Shown here in pieces: positions 24,540 to 35,200 of a stretch of 64,000 nucleotides of DNA. Source of the DNA: Ligula intestinalis (taxonomy: Eukaryota > Platyhelminthes > Cestoda > Diphyllobothriidea > Diphyllobothriidae); NCBI GenBank assembly GCA_036362985.1, contig JAYGXS010000005.1, positions 57,101,892-57,165,891 of the forward strand, in the 5' to 3' direction. Position numbers and translations under genes: made by a program. Within the stretch, counting starts at the first letter, position 1. Each line of letters opens with the position of its first letter. The notes under the pieces were generated by a model. That model was not told the DNA's origin. It made no database searches and saw only the letters and a list, made by a program, of their open reading frames with translations.

Positions 24540-25190
24540 GTTTGCATGTGTTTTCTCTTCTATGCCAACCTTAGGTATCTGAGCAACTAGGCTGTCACTA
24601 TGCCGTGGGGGAGAGAGTGAGGTCGACCTCGGCGCGTTTCTTCCCTCACTATAATAAACACGAATGCGCTTGAATCTATCACGGTGTGCTAAGAGCCGTA
24701 GCTTGGAGGGTTTGTCAACTGACGGGAAAGCTCGGATCACCTACGTTGTTGCTCCTCTAGTACGCGTGTGTTTGTGTGTGCATATGGGAGGAGGTGGAGC
24801 ACTGAGAGTCAGGCTGCAATTACTCCTTTTTAGTGTGGCCTTTATGGTGCTCCTGCACAGACGGGAGCCTACCTAGCAAGTTGGTTGAGTCAAGTGTGCG
24901 CGTGTTTATTGACTTTCGCTTCAGTCACCTACACCCTCTCTCATCCCCGGTTTTATTGACTTTGTCTTTACACCGGAAACGGAAGTGGGAGCGGCGTGCG
25001 AGTGGGCAGATTCTCCTCAAGTGTGCTTTAACCCCTGTTTTTATTTGCGGTAGTTCGCTGTGTTGCTTTAGCTTGCTGTAGCCTTAGTGCAGCTTGCATA
25101 GCTAACCTCAGTGTCTTCTTCGGCTTGCTTCAGCGTTTGCTGCAGTTTGTTGAGGCACGCGGCTGCCCATCGTCGAAATCGACGGGGGAA
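24540..25190. repeat. Dispersed repeat, copy 2 of the 19.06-19.77 kb family
   Basis: Same ordered words as the 19 kb copy (GAGAGTGAGGTCGACC at about 24,612, GTGTGGCCTTTATGG at about 24,834, ATCGTCGAAATCGACGG at about 25,168). Confidence 0.6.
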
Positions 25191-25196
25191 CTGTCT

Positions 25197-25420
25197 ACTA
25201 GATATAATTTGATTTATAAAATTATCAAAAAAGCACTAGTCAAAATACATACTAATGAAATGTTTGTTTTTAAAAGTGAAAGTTTTCCTGCATATCAGAA
25301 GGAAAATCCTTTAAAAGCCGGCATTTTGACGTGACTGAAGTACCTTCGGAGCATGCTGCAAGAAAATCAATATTCCGACTCTACTTAACTATTCGTTTTT
25401 CTAGTCGAGTACGCATTTTA
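25197..25420 (-). repeat. Single arm of the foldback family
   Basis: Minus strand reads the arm order GGTACTTCAGTCACGTCA, ATGCCGGCTTTTAAAGG and AGTATGTATTTTG, matching the right arms at 15.3-15.4 and 20.8 kb. Only one arm is clear. Confidence 0.5.
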
Positions 25421-25699
25421 GAACGTTGGTTAGCATTTAATAAGTTGGCACATCCACTGCACTGTATTCCTCATTTGCTTCTGATCGGCATATGATCTCT
25501 CTACCAATGATCAGTCCAAACTGTAAACTACTGCATGTTCCTGACGCGTACCATTGTGCAGACGTGCAGCTGTTTGATCCTCATTACGAATTGCAACAAA
25601 CCAAGGGACTGAATCGGTTGTTTAAGTGCATGGAGGTCGGCGTTTTTTGCGCGAGCCCAGAATAGAGGTGATGTGATCAAATGTCAGTGAAGATACCGG

Positions 25700-25845
25700 C
25701 ACCCTTTCTCTTCACAACCGCTGACCCCCATCCCGCAATTTACCCTCGTCGCAGTCGTACCATCTCCCCTCCCCCCGCTCTATGTCAGCGTTCCCACGTC
25801 CCACCCCTGCAGTTTCCCACAGCGCTGCGCTCCCCACCGGGGATC
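25700..25845. repeat. C-rich dispersed repeat, copy 2
   Basis: Colinear with 8108-8245 (CCGCAATTTACCC, GTACCATCTCCCC, CCCTGCAGTTTCCCACAGCG). Confidence 0.5.
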
Positions 25846-26098
25846 TAACGGATATGAGAGAACACCATTCACACTAGGTGGAACCTGTGCCTATGTAACG
25901 TTTTTCTCTCTCGCATATATCGCTTAATTATCCTGTACGCATGCGTTTGTTACTAGTAAATGAGTATCCATACATCCGTACTCTTTTTTATCCCGCCATA
26001 CACACTTTTGGGCTTGGTATGGTGCTTATCAATCCAGTTCAGAGGTCATACTCAATGAAGCATCTTTAGGTCGTTTATCCTTTCGTCACCCTGCTACA

Positions 26099-26347
26099 GA
26101 ATCTTCCCGGAAATCCGAACTTTATAGTGATTTTCCAGAATCTCCCGTGCGTTACAATGTTGAAATACTTCGTCAGATGCACGTAGGTATTGAGGAGGCC
26201 AACTTGTATTCTCCGACATTTATGTTGCAGTTGAAAGGCTGGGAAGACCATGCTCCTTATTGTTTCCGACATTTATATTGTGGTCCTGAAAATGGTCTAC
26301 ACGTGATCAAGCGATTGAATACAACGATTGTGCCTGTGATGTTGTAA
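26099..26347 (+). CDS. Possible terminal exon, unknown product
   Basis: Begins after a strong acceptor (CTTTCGTCACCCTGCTACAG ending at 26,098). It is open for 82 codons after two leading bases and ends at TAA 26,345-26,347. The translation includes RYNVEILRQMHVGIEEANLY and QLKGWEDHAPYCFRHLYCG. No family recognised. An opposite-strand frame covers part of the same DNA. It could be the 3' exon of an unseen gene or chance. Confidence 0.28.
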   Translation, partial: ESSRKSELYSDFPESPVRYNVEILRQMHVGIEEANLYSPTFMLQLKGWEDHAPYCFRHLYCGPENGLHVIKRLNTTIVPVML

Positions 26348-26910
26348 AAGAACGTGTCTCGCTGCTTAAAGTATAACTACCAGGTCTACTTCAGTTGCGT
26401 AAATAGATACCTTAGATATTGTTTTAGTCATAATGGATTCATTTTTGTCTTCACATATCCTGTGCGTTATTCCGTTATTTAAGCTCCGTCGCATTTGTAT
26501 ATTTCTGCCCAAACTGCTGCTGATTATCTGTTGCACTACTGAAACTGCTCCTTTTCAGTTGCACGAATGATTGGTTTACATTTGCTGAATAAGGTTGGTG
26601 AGTGTTTTTTGGATGCAAAAGTTTAGCTGAGATCGCGCCTTAAGTGGTGGGCAAACGCTTCAGAATTAGTCATTCCTCCGACAATAGGGTGCTGTCGCCC
26701 AGGCTGATAGGTGTCACAGTTCACTTGGCCTTAGGGTTGTAGATTTTTTTGATGGCCAAGGAGATGTTTTTTTTTATTTCACCGTAGTCCACTTATCCTT
26801 GAATTTATTTAGCTATAAGACATAAATAAGGAGAAAGTCTCCCCTCAAACTTTGTTGAATTAGGCTTCAGCATCTGAAGTGTGCGATAATTATTGCTGTA
26901 AATCCTGCCA

Positions 26911-27471
26911 TTGCGCCTTCGAGGATGGTCAACCAATGGTAATTTAGTAATCTTATGTTTTTTTTTCGTTTGCTCTGCTATTATTTCCACAAAATGTTTT
27001 TTTTCAAAGTGTACAAATGAAGGTCATATCGAGACTTACTCGGCTATCCTGAACGATGGGGAAGAGACTATGATTGCTTTAGACGTAATCAGAGATTCCA
27101 GGGAGCTTTCCAGCTTTTCGATGGCCTTGAAACAAAAATATTATTTGCTGGTAAGTGTGGAAAGAAAATCTGATAACCGCACTTGTAGGAGCAGGATTTT
27201 TATGGTCAAATGTTTGCAAGGAAATGGAGCATACGTTTGTGTCATAGTCAGATTCAGTGAAGCACTGTTTACTTTCTCCGAGTATTATAGCTTTACAATG
27301 AGGAATAATAGACTACTGAAAACGGAAGATGAATCATGTCATTTCCCTTACACCTATTTTTTTCGACTTTCTGTGGATCTGAACGATGTAATGGGAACAG
27401 GTTGCATGATAAAGATCACGTTTCTGCCTTGGCCTCTAAAAATACAATTAAGCAACTCCGTTTACTTATAA
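26911..27471 (+). CDS. Orphan open reading frame, likely coding exon(s)
   Basis: The frame is open for 186 codons and ends in TAA, with AATAAA at 27,583-27,588. There is no ATG at its upstream edge (it opens with TTG). The first 35 codons are T-rich and look like the tract of a splice acceptor ending TTTTTTTTCAAAG at about 27,014, so coding more likely starts there or at ATG 27,070. The protein part is well mixed, with alternating strand-like runs (KQKYYLLVSVERKSDNRTC, GAYVCVIVRFSEALFTFSEY) and several Cys. A consensus donor GTAAGT occurs inside, at 27,151, so the 5' part could also be an exon that splices out early. No family recognised. If the T-rich start were translated it would resemble a signal peptide, but I doubt that it is. 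Confidence 0.45.
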   Translation: MRLRGWSTNGNLVILCFFFVCSAIISTKCFFSKCTNEGHIETYSAILNDGEETMIALDVIRDSRELSSFSMALKQKYYLLVSVERKSDNRTCRSRIFMVKCLQGNGAYVCVIVRFSEALFTFSEYYSFTMRNNRLLKTEDESCHFPYTYFFRLSVDLNDVMGTGCMIKITFLPWPLKIQLSNSVYL

Positions 27472-29429
27472 CTTTTCAGTAAACACGTTAGCAGGGTTAC
27501 GTAAATATTTTATAAACGCCAACCAATAAGTCTATCTTGGTTAATTGCAGGATCGTTTTCGTAGCTGTTGCTGTCAGAAATCAATAAATTGACTATACAA
27601 ATTGTGGATGAGAGTATTACAAGGTACAAAATTATAAATTCTAAGAGGTAAGCATCCCTTTGAGTAATAGCTCGTAAATATTCCGTTTTACAAAAACGCT
27701 ATGGCTAACTGCGTATAAAGCAAACTCCCAGTTACCCATTTTTGAGTATTTACTGTGACGTCATATGCATGAGGGTGCAACACGGTCAGATTTCCCCGTG
27801 CAATTTGACTGCAATCCTAGCAATTCATTGATACATATCAAACTTTATGACGAGTAAAGATGGCATATAATTCCCACCTGTTTAACATTCTCTGTCTTCA
27901 TTTCTTCCCTCCAATCCGGAGCTGGAGAACGCAAAACGTTGAGAATAATCGTTCCAAGCATATATAACTAGAAAATATCAGCAGCTTCAAAGTCGCGCAT
28001 TTAGAAAGCTAGTCTACACGCCTAATCGATTACGCGCATTTAAAAAACTTCACTAAAAGGTCATAAGCAGGCGTGGCGCCAACGATTGTGTTAAGGCACA
28101 GGATAAAGTGATGTCCTTTGAGGATGGAGGGAGACTCTTTGACCATTCTAACCATAAAAAAGTACGGATAGAGTAATTACCTTTACACTAAATTTATGCG
28201 TTCAGATGAAATTGGAGAGCTTTGTAATATTAAGTAAATAATAAAAATCGTAGTAATAATAATGCCTGTCAGTTAACAGACATTATCAAAAGAAAAAGAA
28301 TTAGTCATAACGACACTTTACAAGTTATTTAGATTATGGAAAATAAAATTTTGCATGATCGTTGGCAACGTTTGGAAAGAAATTTGGTTTGAGAAATGAC
28401 CGTGGCCCGGAGCAATCGTCGTTGGCCACGAGGCTACGCTGGTGCTGCATTACCCAATCCTTTTCATAGCCTAGTGACAATGAAGCCAAAAAGTGGATAA
28501 AAAAATGAATAAAATCTTGTTTACGCAAACATCTTTGGGTGTATTTACTCCTTTCTTAGGGAAAGGGGAATACCTGCGTTGAAAAAATTAACACAGACCT
28601 GCTTATGCTCTCACGTCGGAGCCCCAGGTTCCCCATGAAGTTTTATACATCCAAGTGTAATTTTATGTGTTTTGGCACCGCCAAACTCCCTGGATCCCCA
28701 GTTTTTCAAATAACTCCTTGCCTTAGGACGTTTAACCATAAGGGACTTACTTCAAAGGTTCACGACTAAGCTAGCATTATTACCTCATGCAAATCAAATT
28801 TTGGTAAAATTTGAATATATATGTTTTTATATCACGTAATTTCTTCTTTCCGTAAATAAAGGTAAAACTACCGCATGCATTTTCTGGACATCCTAGAGTA
28901 GGGTTGTTCTCCCTTTGGTCTGATAAAAGCCTCGGACCGCAGTAACATTGACAGTATTCAAAGATTTTTAACTCGAAGACTAGTTTCCTTTTCTGGCTGC
29001 ATTATTTCTTAAACGGAGAGATGCCAGTTAACGAACATTGAATCTTTGTTGGTTAGAATACTCAGAGCCGGCTTCTGCATCCTGTTTCACACTAACTCTA
29101 GTCCCTACCTCCCACAAACTAACGTTCTCATTCTGGTAGGTTGACCTTATACCAACGCAATTCCTCCATGATAATTTCATATTACCTTAGCTCCCCACCT
29201 AACCATCCTCGTTTTTTGCCACTAAATATGCCTTCACTTGGAATAATCTGCCCCTTGAAATGAGGTTGTCGTCTACATTACCAATATTAAAAGCGAAATG
29301 AACATTAACATTTAAACACCGACGACATACAATCCTTACTGCCCGTTTCGTTCCCAAACATGGGACTTTTGGAATTTCAAACGGATCATTTGGCTCTTTG
29401 AGTTGGGTTCTTTGATATTCAAGTGGTTC
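27472..29429. other. Intergenic, nothing recognised
   Basis: Beyond the 27,583 AATAAA, AT-rich DNA without convincing frames. The gypsy pol region would be expected just below 29,430 on the minus strand, but I do not see it. Confidence 0.4.
27583..27588 (+). promoter_or_regulatory. Possible polyadenylation signal AATAAA
   Basis: AATAAA 112 bases after the TAA of the 26,911-27,471 frame. AT-rich context makes a chance hit possible. Confidence 0.3.
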
Positions 29430-29955
29430 TTAATAGGTTGTATTATCCTCTGCCAAACAAGCCATCGTAGCCGTTTTTTGACACCATCCTTTATTCATTT
29501 GTGTAAGCGGTACAATGTCGTCTAGTAGAGCAAGGACTTGTTGCACTGGATGGGACAGTTTATCCATCCAGATGCGGCGGAATATAGAATCGTCTAAAGT
29601 GCGACCAGCAAGCAAGTGATGCATGCGGCGCATCAGGGCAGAGGGCGTTTGATCACCTAGCTCCACATTGTTGAGGAGCTGATGGAGCTTACTGTAAGCA
29701 AATTGTGCCGTGCGTTTAAAAATAGCTTGTTTTAAGCTAGAATAAGGTCTATCCCTAGGAATAGGATGAAGGAGATCCTGAACTGCAAAGGCGACATCGA
29801 AGGATAAGTACTGAACGACGTACGAGTAACGCGTACGCTCGCTAGTAATATGACGTGAGGCGAAAACGGCTTCGATCTGTTTAAACCAGACTGTAGGGTC
29901 ACGAACCTCTTACTGGGGCAGCTTAATAGAAATCTGAAAAGCATGAGGTTCATCC
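29430..29955 (-). pseudogene. Ty3/gypsy LTR-retrotransposon gag remnant
   Basis: One minus-strand frame from about 29,955 to 29,430, broken only by a TAA at 29,912-29,910. It shows the start of a gypsy-type capsid: a PTVWFKQIEAVFASRHI block, then a YVVQYLSF helix, then LGDQTPSALMRRMHHLL, then LDDSIFRRIWMDKLSHPVQQV. These are the conserved blocks of the gag 'retrotransposon capsid' domain, which packages element RNA in the cytoplasm. No zinc knuckle, protease, reverse transcriptase, integrase or LTR is seen next to it, so this is an isolated decayed fragment. Confidence 0.72.
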
Positions 29956-30719
29956 CGATCGACTGATGCTTACGGCCTGGTGGAAGCAGAATCGTCTGAA
30001 TCGGCATCGTAAAAGGTTGATCTTCTTCAGCAATGTTAAAAAAACGTGTGAATGGCAAAATCAAACGTGAAAAGCAGGTGAATGGAATAAATAGCAAGAC
30101 GTGGATAACAATCACGTTGGGGGAGCCAACGTTGTAGTGGAAAAGTCTCTAAAATACATTAAAATTTTTCGTAAAAATTACAATGGAAAATTTTCTAGTG
30201 TAGAGCTAACTGGTCGTGTTTAATCTACCAGACTACACGAATGGAAAAAGGGTGTAAAAACTGTATATGAGAATGGCAATTAAAATTGAGAATCATACGA
30301 CTCAATTTGATCCTCCACGATCCTTGTCAGCAGTAGCCAAGAGATTGACTTGCCAAAGTAGGGGTCCATGAAGGCCTGGGTCGCAGTTTAAGTTTTATTC
30401 GAAAGAGTTGAGAGAAATCTCGTTCGTAAGTGGCCGTTAGTTGCTCCTGAGCCCGGGAATGAGCACCAGAGCCTGGTGTCGCTGAAGGGCGAAGAAAAGA
30501 GCGGCCAGTGAGGTGGAAATATCTTGAGAAGTTCGGTGGTGTAAGCAAAGTGTGCGAGAAGTCAGCACGCCGTCTGAAACGAAACCGTAGTTTCGCGCAG
30601 GTTACGTTGAATAAAAAATTAATAATTTTGGTAAATCTGCACACCGTAAAGTTTAAGCTATGAGACTACAATCATCATTGCCAAATTTTAACAAATTTTC
30701 TCCAAATTGGAATTCTTAC

Positions 30720-30990
30720 CATTATATTCGCGGTCTCTGGTGTTATTTTGATTTGACCAGCATGTTCGTGGACTTTGCAGTCCACCAATTTGCACCATCC
30801 GCATCTCGGTGATGAAGTCATGCTTTTTACTGTGCTTTTTCGTTCCCACCCTTTTATCAGCAATTTGCTTCTTAAGTTTCCTCCACCTCATGGCTGATCG
30901 TTTAGCTTGTCGGACGATGTAACGATGGTGCACAGTAGCTCTTGTTGCAACATGATTTCTCCCACGACAAGGAGTTTTTCGAACCTTCAT
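30720..30990 (-). CDS. Possible first exon of a basic protein
   Basis: Starts at ATG 30,990-30,988 and is open for 90 codons to a GTAAGA donor at 30,719 (frame continues to 30,688). The product is very rich in Lys, Arg and His, for example SAMRWRKLKKQIADKRVGTK, which would suit a nuclear or nucleolar RNA-binding protein; that is inference from composition only. The next exon is not identified. It would be transcribed divergently from the DEAD-box gene, with about 1.1 kb between starts. No family recognised. Confidence 0.3.
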
Positions 30991-31439
30991 ACAGTCTTAT
31001 CAACAAAAACGGTTTGAAATCACCGTATCGTAGCAATGCCATAAATCCTGTTTATTTCATTGATACATAAGGGAGATATGCAGAGCCTTTGTAAACCTTA
31101 TTGACGAATAGAATCTGTCAACTCATGCATATGACTCAGAGCCATCTATGTATCTTATATAAATCCATGATGTCCCCAAATGTATGACCATCAAGTAAAG
31201 TTTTATAAATTCTTTTTAATGCGTCAACGATTTCAACAAGAACAACTGAAGAAGGATGTTTGTTTCAGACTCGATTTAATAAGAAGTTGGCCCACTATTC
31301 GCGTTCGCCATGCTCTCTCTTCAGTTTGTAAGGCTAACCTCGGTAATGTGTTGTTGCCGTCAATTAAAGGAAGATCAGCCATCTGAAAGTACAGCCTACT
31401 CCCTTGAGGAGTTTGAGGACCATGCTCATATCTCCTCTC

Positions 31440-31881
31440 TATTGCTTACAGGATAAAGGAAAATGTTGGAGCCTTTCTACGCGACCATTGTGTGGTAGGC
31501 CTGAAGGCCACTGAGTAATTTGGTCGCCCTTCGTTGAACTTTGTCCAATGCCACGTAATCTTGCTTCGTTCAGTGGCACCACGCCTGGACGCAATATTAT
31601 ATCGTCGGCCAAACCAATGTTCCAAACACGCACAAAAAGTTCCGCTTCAAAATAGAGGAATGATCTTCTGATCGCTACTAGGATGCCCATAGCCTTATTT
31701 GTGTTTTGGCAAAGTGAATTGAAGGTTTGATAGTGGGTGTCAAACATACGCCTATATCTCTTAGCTCATTCACTTGCCTGAGCTGGTGACCTCTGATGAC
31801 GTAGTCATACTCAAATGATATCACTTTTGTGTAAATACGCCGAAGGCGGTAACCATGGCATTTGTTGAAATTGAGGTGCAA
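31440..31881 (-). pseudogene. LINE reverse-transcriptase C-terminal remnant
   Basis: Minus strand shows the end of a non-LTR reverse transcriptase in several frames: LNFNKCHGYRLRR (the 'Leu-Asn-x-x-Lys-Cys' motif after the polymerase core), then VNELRDIGVCL (equivalent to the 'Lys-Asp-Leu-Gly-Val' motif), RRSFLYFEAELFVRVW, and in another frame LDKVQRRATKLLSGL, the near-universal thumb motif of Jockey/CR1-type LINEs. At least one frameshift and one stop. 5' truncated, no catalytic YADD left. It lies about 200 bp upstream of the DEAD-box start codon on the opposite strand. Confidence 0.75.
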
Positions 31882-32059
31882 TATACCTATTAATTTTTAA
31901 ATAAGCAGTTTTCTGACCTACGGTTTTTTTAATTGCAGGCTGGTTGAACTCTGCTCCCGCTTTCATCGTACGAGTTTTCACACTGCTCCTTTTAATTATG
32001 CCAATATACACTATCAGTGTTTTAATTATCTGAAATTCATAAAGCAACTTCAATAACAC

Positions 32060-32074
32060 ATGTCTTTTTCTCAG
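32060..32074 (+). promoter_or_regulatory. Splice acceptor just before the DEAD-box start codon
   Basis: ATGTCTTTTTCTCAG ends 14 bases before the ATG. It is either the acceptor of a 5'-UTR intron or a spliced-leader trans-splice site, which flatworms use widely. The sequence cannot tell which. Confidence 0.5.
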
Positions 32075-32088
32075 CATTGTCGAAGATC

Positions 32089-32233
32089 ATGTCCGAGCGG
32101 CTTTTACAGGGTTCTAAAATCGGGATTGAGGAATGTGACGAGGACATTTGCGTTTCTGAGGATGTAAAAGTTGTGCCTTCCTTTAAAAAAATGGGTCTCA
32201 AGATGGAATTACTTCGGGGAATTTATGAATATG
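32089..32233 (+). CDS. DEAD-box helicase exon 1
   Basis: Start ATG 32,089-32,091. Codes the N-terminus, acidic around [13 protein letters not shown], then the segment [20 protein letters not shown], which matches the eIF4A 'Phe-x-x-Met-x-Leu-x-x-x-Leu-Leu-Arg-Gly-Ile-Tyr' lead into the Q motif. Ends in phase 1 at donor G/GTATTT. It is too short and too split to show as a long open frame. Intron 1 (2154 bp) holds a foldback-element remnant at 33.3 kb. Confidence 0.88.
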
Positions 32234-35200
32234 GTATTTAAAAAATCTTTACCAACTTGCATTTTATGTGCAATGCACCGTTTTGTTAGCATCGGTTGTT
32301 CCTTTTTTGTTTTTACTACTGTCTTATTTTCATCCTTTTCGCCTGTTTTTTTTAAAGTCCTCTACATCTGCAGTAAGAACAATTTCACAATTACACAAGG
32401 TATATATACACCTAGGTGTAGCTATTGAACATGATTTCCCTAGCTCAGACTTCAAAACAATTATTTTGCTGGCTTTGATTTCCACAGCATGAAAAATAAC
32501 TGCGACCTCCGCTCTAAAACCGTTTACAGTCGTCTACATTTTTAGAAATATTCTGCCAACTTACTATTCATTTCCAAACACCTAACACTTTAAGTCTTTT
32601 CGAATTCGCCGCGGCTTACCACTTTTAAATTCTTAGCTGAATTTTGCAGCGGCAACCGTGCGAATTATGGGGAGGGGGGTGATTAGAGCTTGAATTCCGT
32701 GCCTGATTCCATCCTCCGGTCAATAGAGTACACAGTTGATCCGTTCAAAGGCCCAAAGTATTTTAATATGATCATCACAAGACGTTTATAACGCATAGCT
32801 AACTTTGGACGATAAATAGTCCGCCGGTGAGATCATACGCTCCTACCTAACTGATCTACACTGTGGTTTTCCACAGATGTCACGTTTCACAACCACACAA
32901 CTCGTTAACTTACTCGTAAACTTGTTTTTTTTGTCCTTTTGAGTCTCTGCGAGGTGAACAGTGCTCTGGTCTGCTCATATTTTCGGTTTACTCAGAACTC
33001 GGGGCTCCTTTGATGGACGTTTTTTAGCATAATACATTCCTTACTAATAAATAGAATTTGTAAAGCCTGACTAGGAGTGCTCCGGGCTCCTGTCCCGGTT
33101 GCCAGTCACCAACCTTATGACGGCACAATGTTCGCTTCTGTCGTATTTACTAGTATCTGCACTTCATTTCCTATTTTGGAATCATAAAATGTCCGAGAGG
33201 TGTAAAATGTCCGACTTATTGTAGGTAACATAGGAATTATCTATTACCGTTTCTCATATTTTGTTTACAATTCTGTCTTAAACCTAAGGTGGACGGCACA
33301 GTAATTCAGAAGGATAAAAAGCGTTCACCGGAGGAGGTTTATTTGATACCTGACTTTTAAGGTAGTTGTCTTCTCTATATATCTTCAGAGGATGAATAAT
33401 TTCTCCCTCTGACTTACCACCTAGGAATCGGATTTTTACGACTTACGGTGCAGTAATTGTTTGTCAAATTTAATGTCAATTGTCGCGCCATATTCTACCA
33501 AGCAGTCGTGGTCATAGTTTTCACACATTTTTAAACTCGGGTGGCTAGGATTTCGGTAGATATGCAATGGCAGTCGTATATACTGATATCACTTCAAACG
33601 GGTGATCTTTTCAAAAAGTGACACCAATTTTGTTTGTTGCATGATGACCATTTCCAAATCAGCTGGTGTCTACTCTTCCTAATCTCGTCAATACACAAGC
33701 AAAAATACAGGTTCCAGGAAGCAGTCGATAAATAGTCACGATCACTGAAACTAGTATTCTAAACGCCTTGTATTTGCTACGGTCGTGATCATACCTGATC
33801 TAGCTAGCCTCGGTGATTTCAAGGACGGTACCCAACCATGAGCGACGATTGGCGGCAGCGGATCTGGAGAGCTCTATCCAGTCTCTTCTCCATCCCCGGA
33901 GACCGAAGGTCCAATAGCTATTTTAATTGTCTGACGGACTGAGTCGAGCCAGGTTTTAAGTTGACCCCCTCTTCGGCATTTACAATTAGGTAACGGTTTC
34001 AAGTCGAGGGCAGCAGCACTGAGCTCTTGAAGATAACGACGAAAAACGCCTTCAAACTACCACCGCCTAGCCTTTCGAATTAAGACTCTAACCCATCATC
34101 AGAGACAGCGAACCTTACCTGTTGTAGTTTATGAGTAAAGGAGGAATCTAGGAAGTCAGGCGTATTCCAGCACATACTGGCCTTCTTAATTTGCGTATTT
34201 CGTCAACCTTTCCTACAGTGTCTTTCCAGATGTTTCTCTGGTGGGTCATTGTACTCACTCTACAGCACCACCGCACAAAATTAGCTATACAGTTGCAGCC
34301 TTCAAGTCACTTTTATCATCCTCCTTGTTATGTGAGCCTTTGCCACCGATCCGCTGTTTATGCCTGTGTTTTCCTTTTACATCGCAGGCTTCGAGAAACC
34401 ATCTCTTGTACAACAACGGGCCATCTGTCAAATTCTTCTCGGTCGCGATGTTGTGGTGCAGGCGCAAAGTGGCACGGGCAAGACTGCTACATTCTGTATT
34501 GGTAGCCTCCAGCGCATGGATGAGAGCAGGAAGGAGACGCAAGCCCTCTTTTTGGCTCCTACTCGTGAACTGGCCTCACAGATTCATCAGGTTTGATCAC
34601 TACTGAGAATTGGCTTATTCATCCGCACACACGCGCACACTGTTTTTTTAATGGAATGTTGAGATATCTGTTTAACTCTAACAATTTCTTATTTAGAAAC
34701 TTGATCGTACACTTTCGCCGTTAGTGCGTTTCCTTGCATATCTGGAGTGTGCTTGATCTGGGCATTTTTACAAAAAAGCGCAACTCAGCTTGCCTTTTTT
34801 AAGTGACCTATTGCAATCAGTAGGAAATACGTTAGTTCAGTATATTTAGGGTACTAGGCAATGCCTTTGAAAACCCTGTTGAAATCGGTATGCATATGTA
34901 GTCAACATAAGATACGTGTAATCAATGTCACTATAAAATAGTGAGTAGTATATATATGTGTATATGCATATTGTAACAGTGAAATTTAGGCATTGTCTTC
35001 CTGAGGATCGAACCTAACATTGTCAAATAACAGATATTAATTTCATCTGTAAGTGTGAGCAAAGCGTTGGTATGTTCTAACAGTGCTTTTCTGTGCTTTG
35101 AACAGTATCCGTAGGGCAAATATACATCAAGATTGTGTTTAAATGCGTCCGTCGAGTTCGCCATTATGACATCCTCGGGCACTCTGTTCCAGGCTTCGAT

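Larger units (their letters stand above)
23186..26098. other. Intergenic or intron, repeats only
   Basis: Overlapping short frames at 23.3-23.8 kb on both strands have no family resemblance. The rest is occupied by the repeats listed at 24.5-25.85 kb. Confidence 0.4.

Noticed and set aside
34191..34606. Overlapping 104-, 121- and 85-codon frames around helicase exon 2
   Set aside because: They are other-frame shadows of the exon that carries the Q motif and Walker A.
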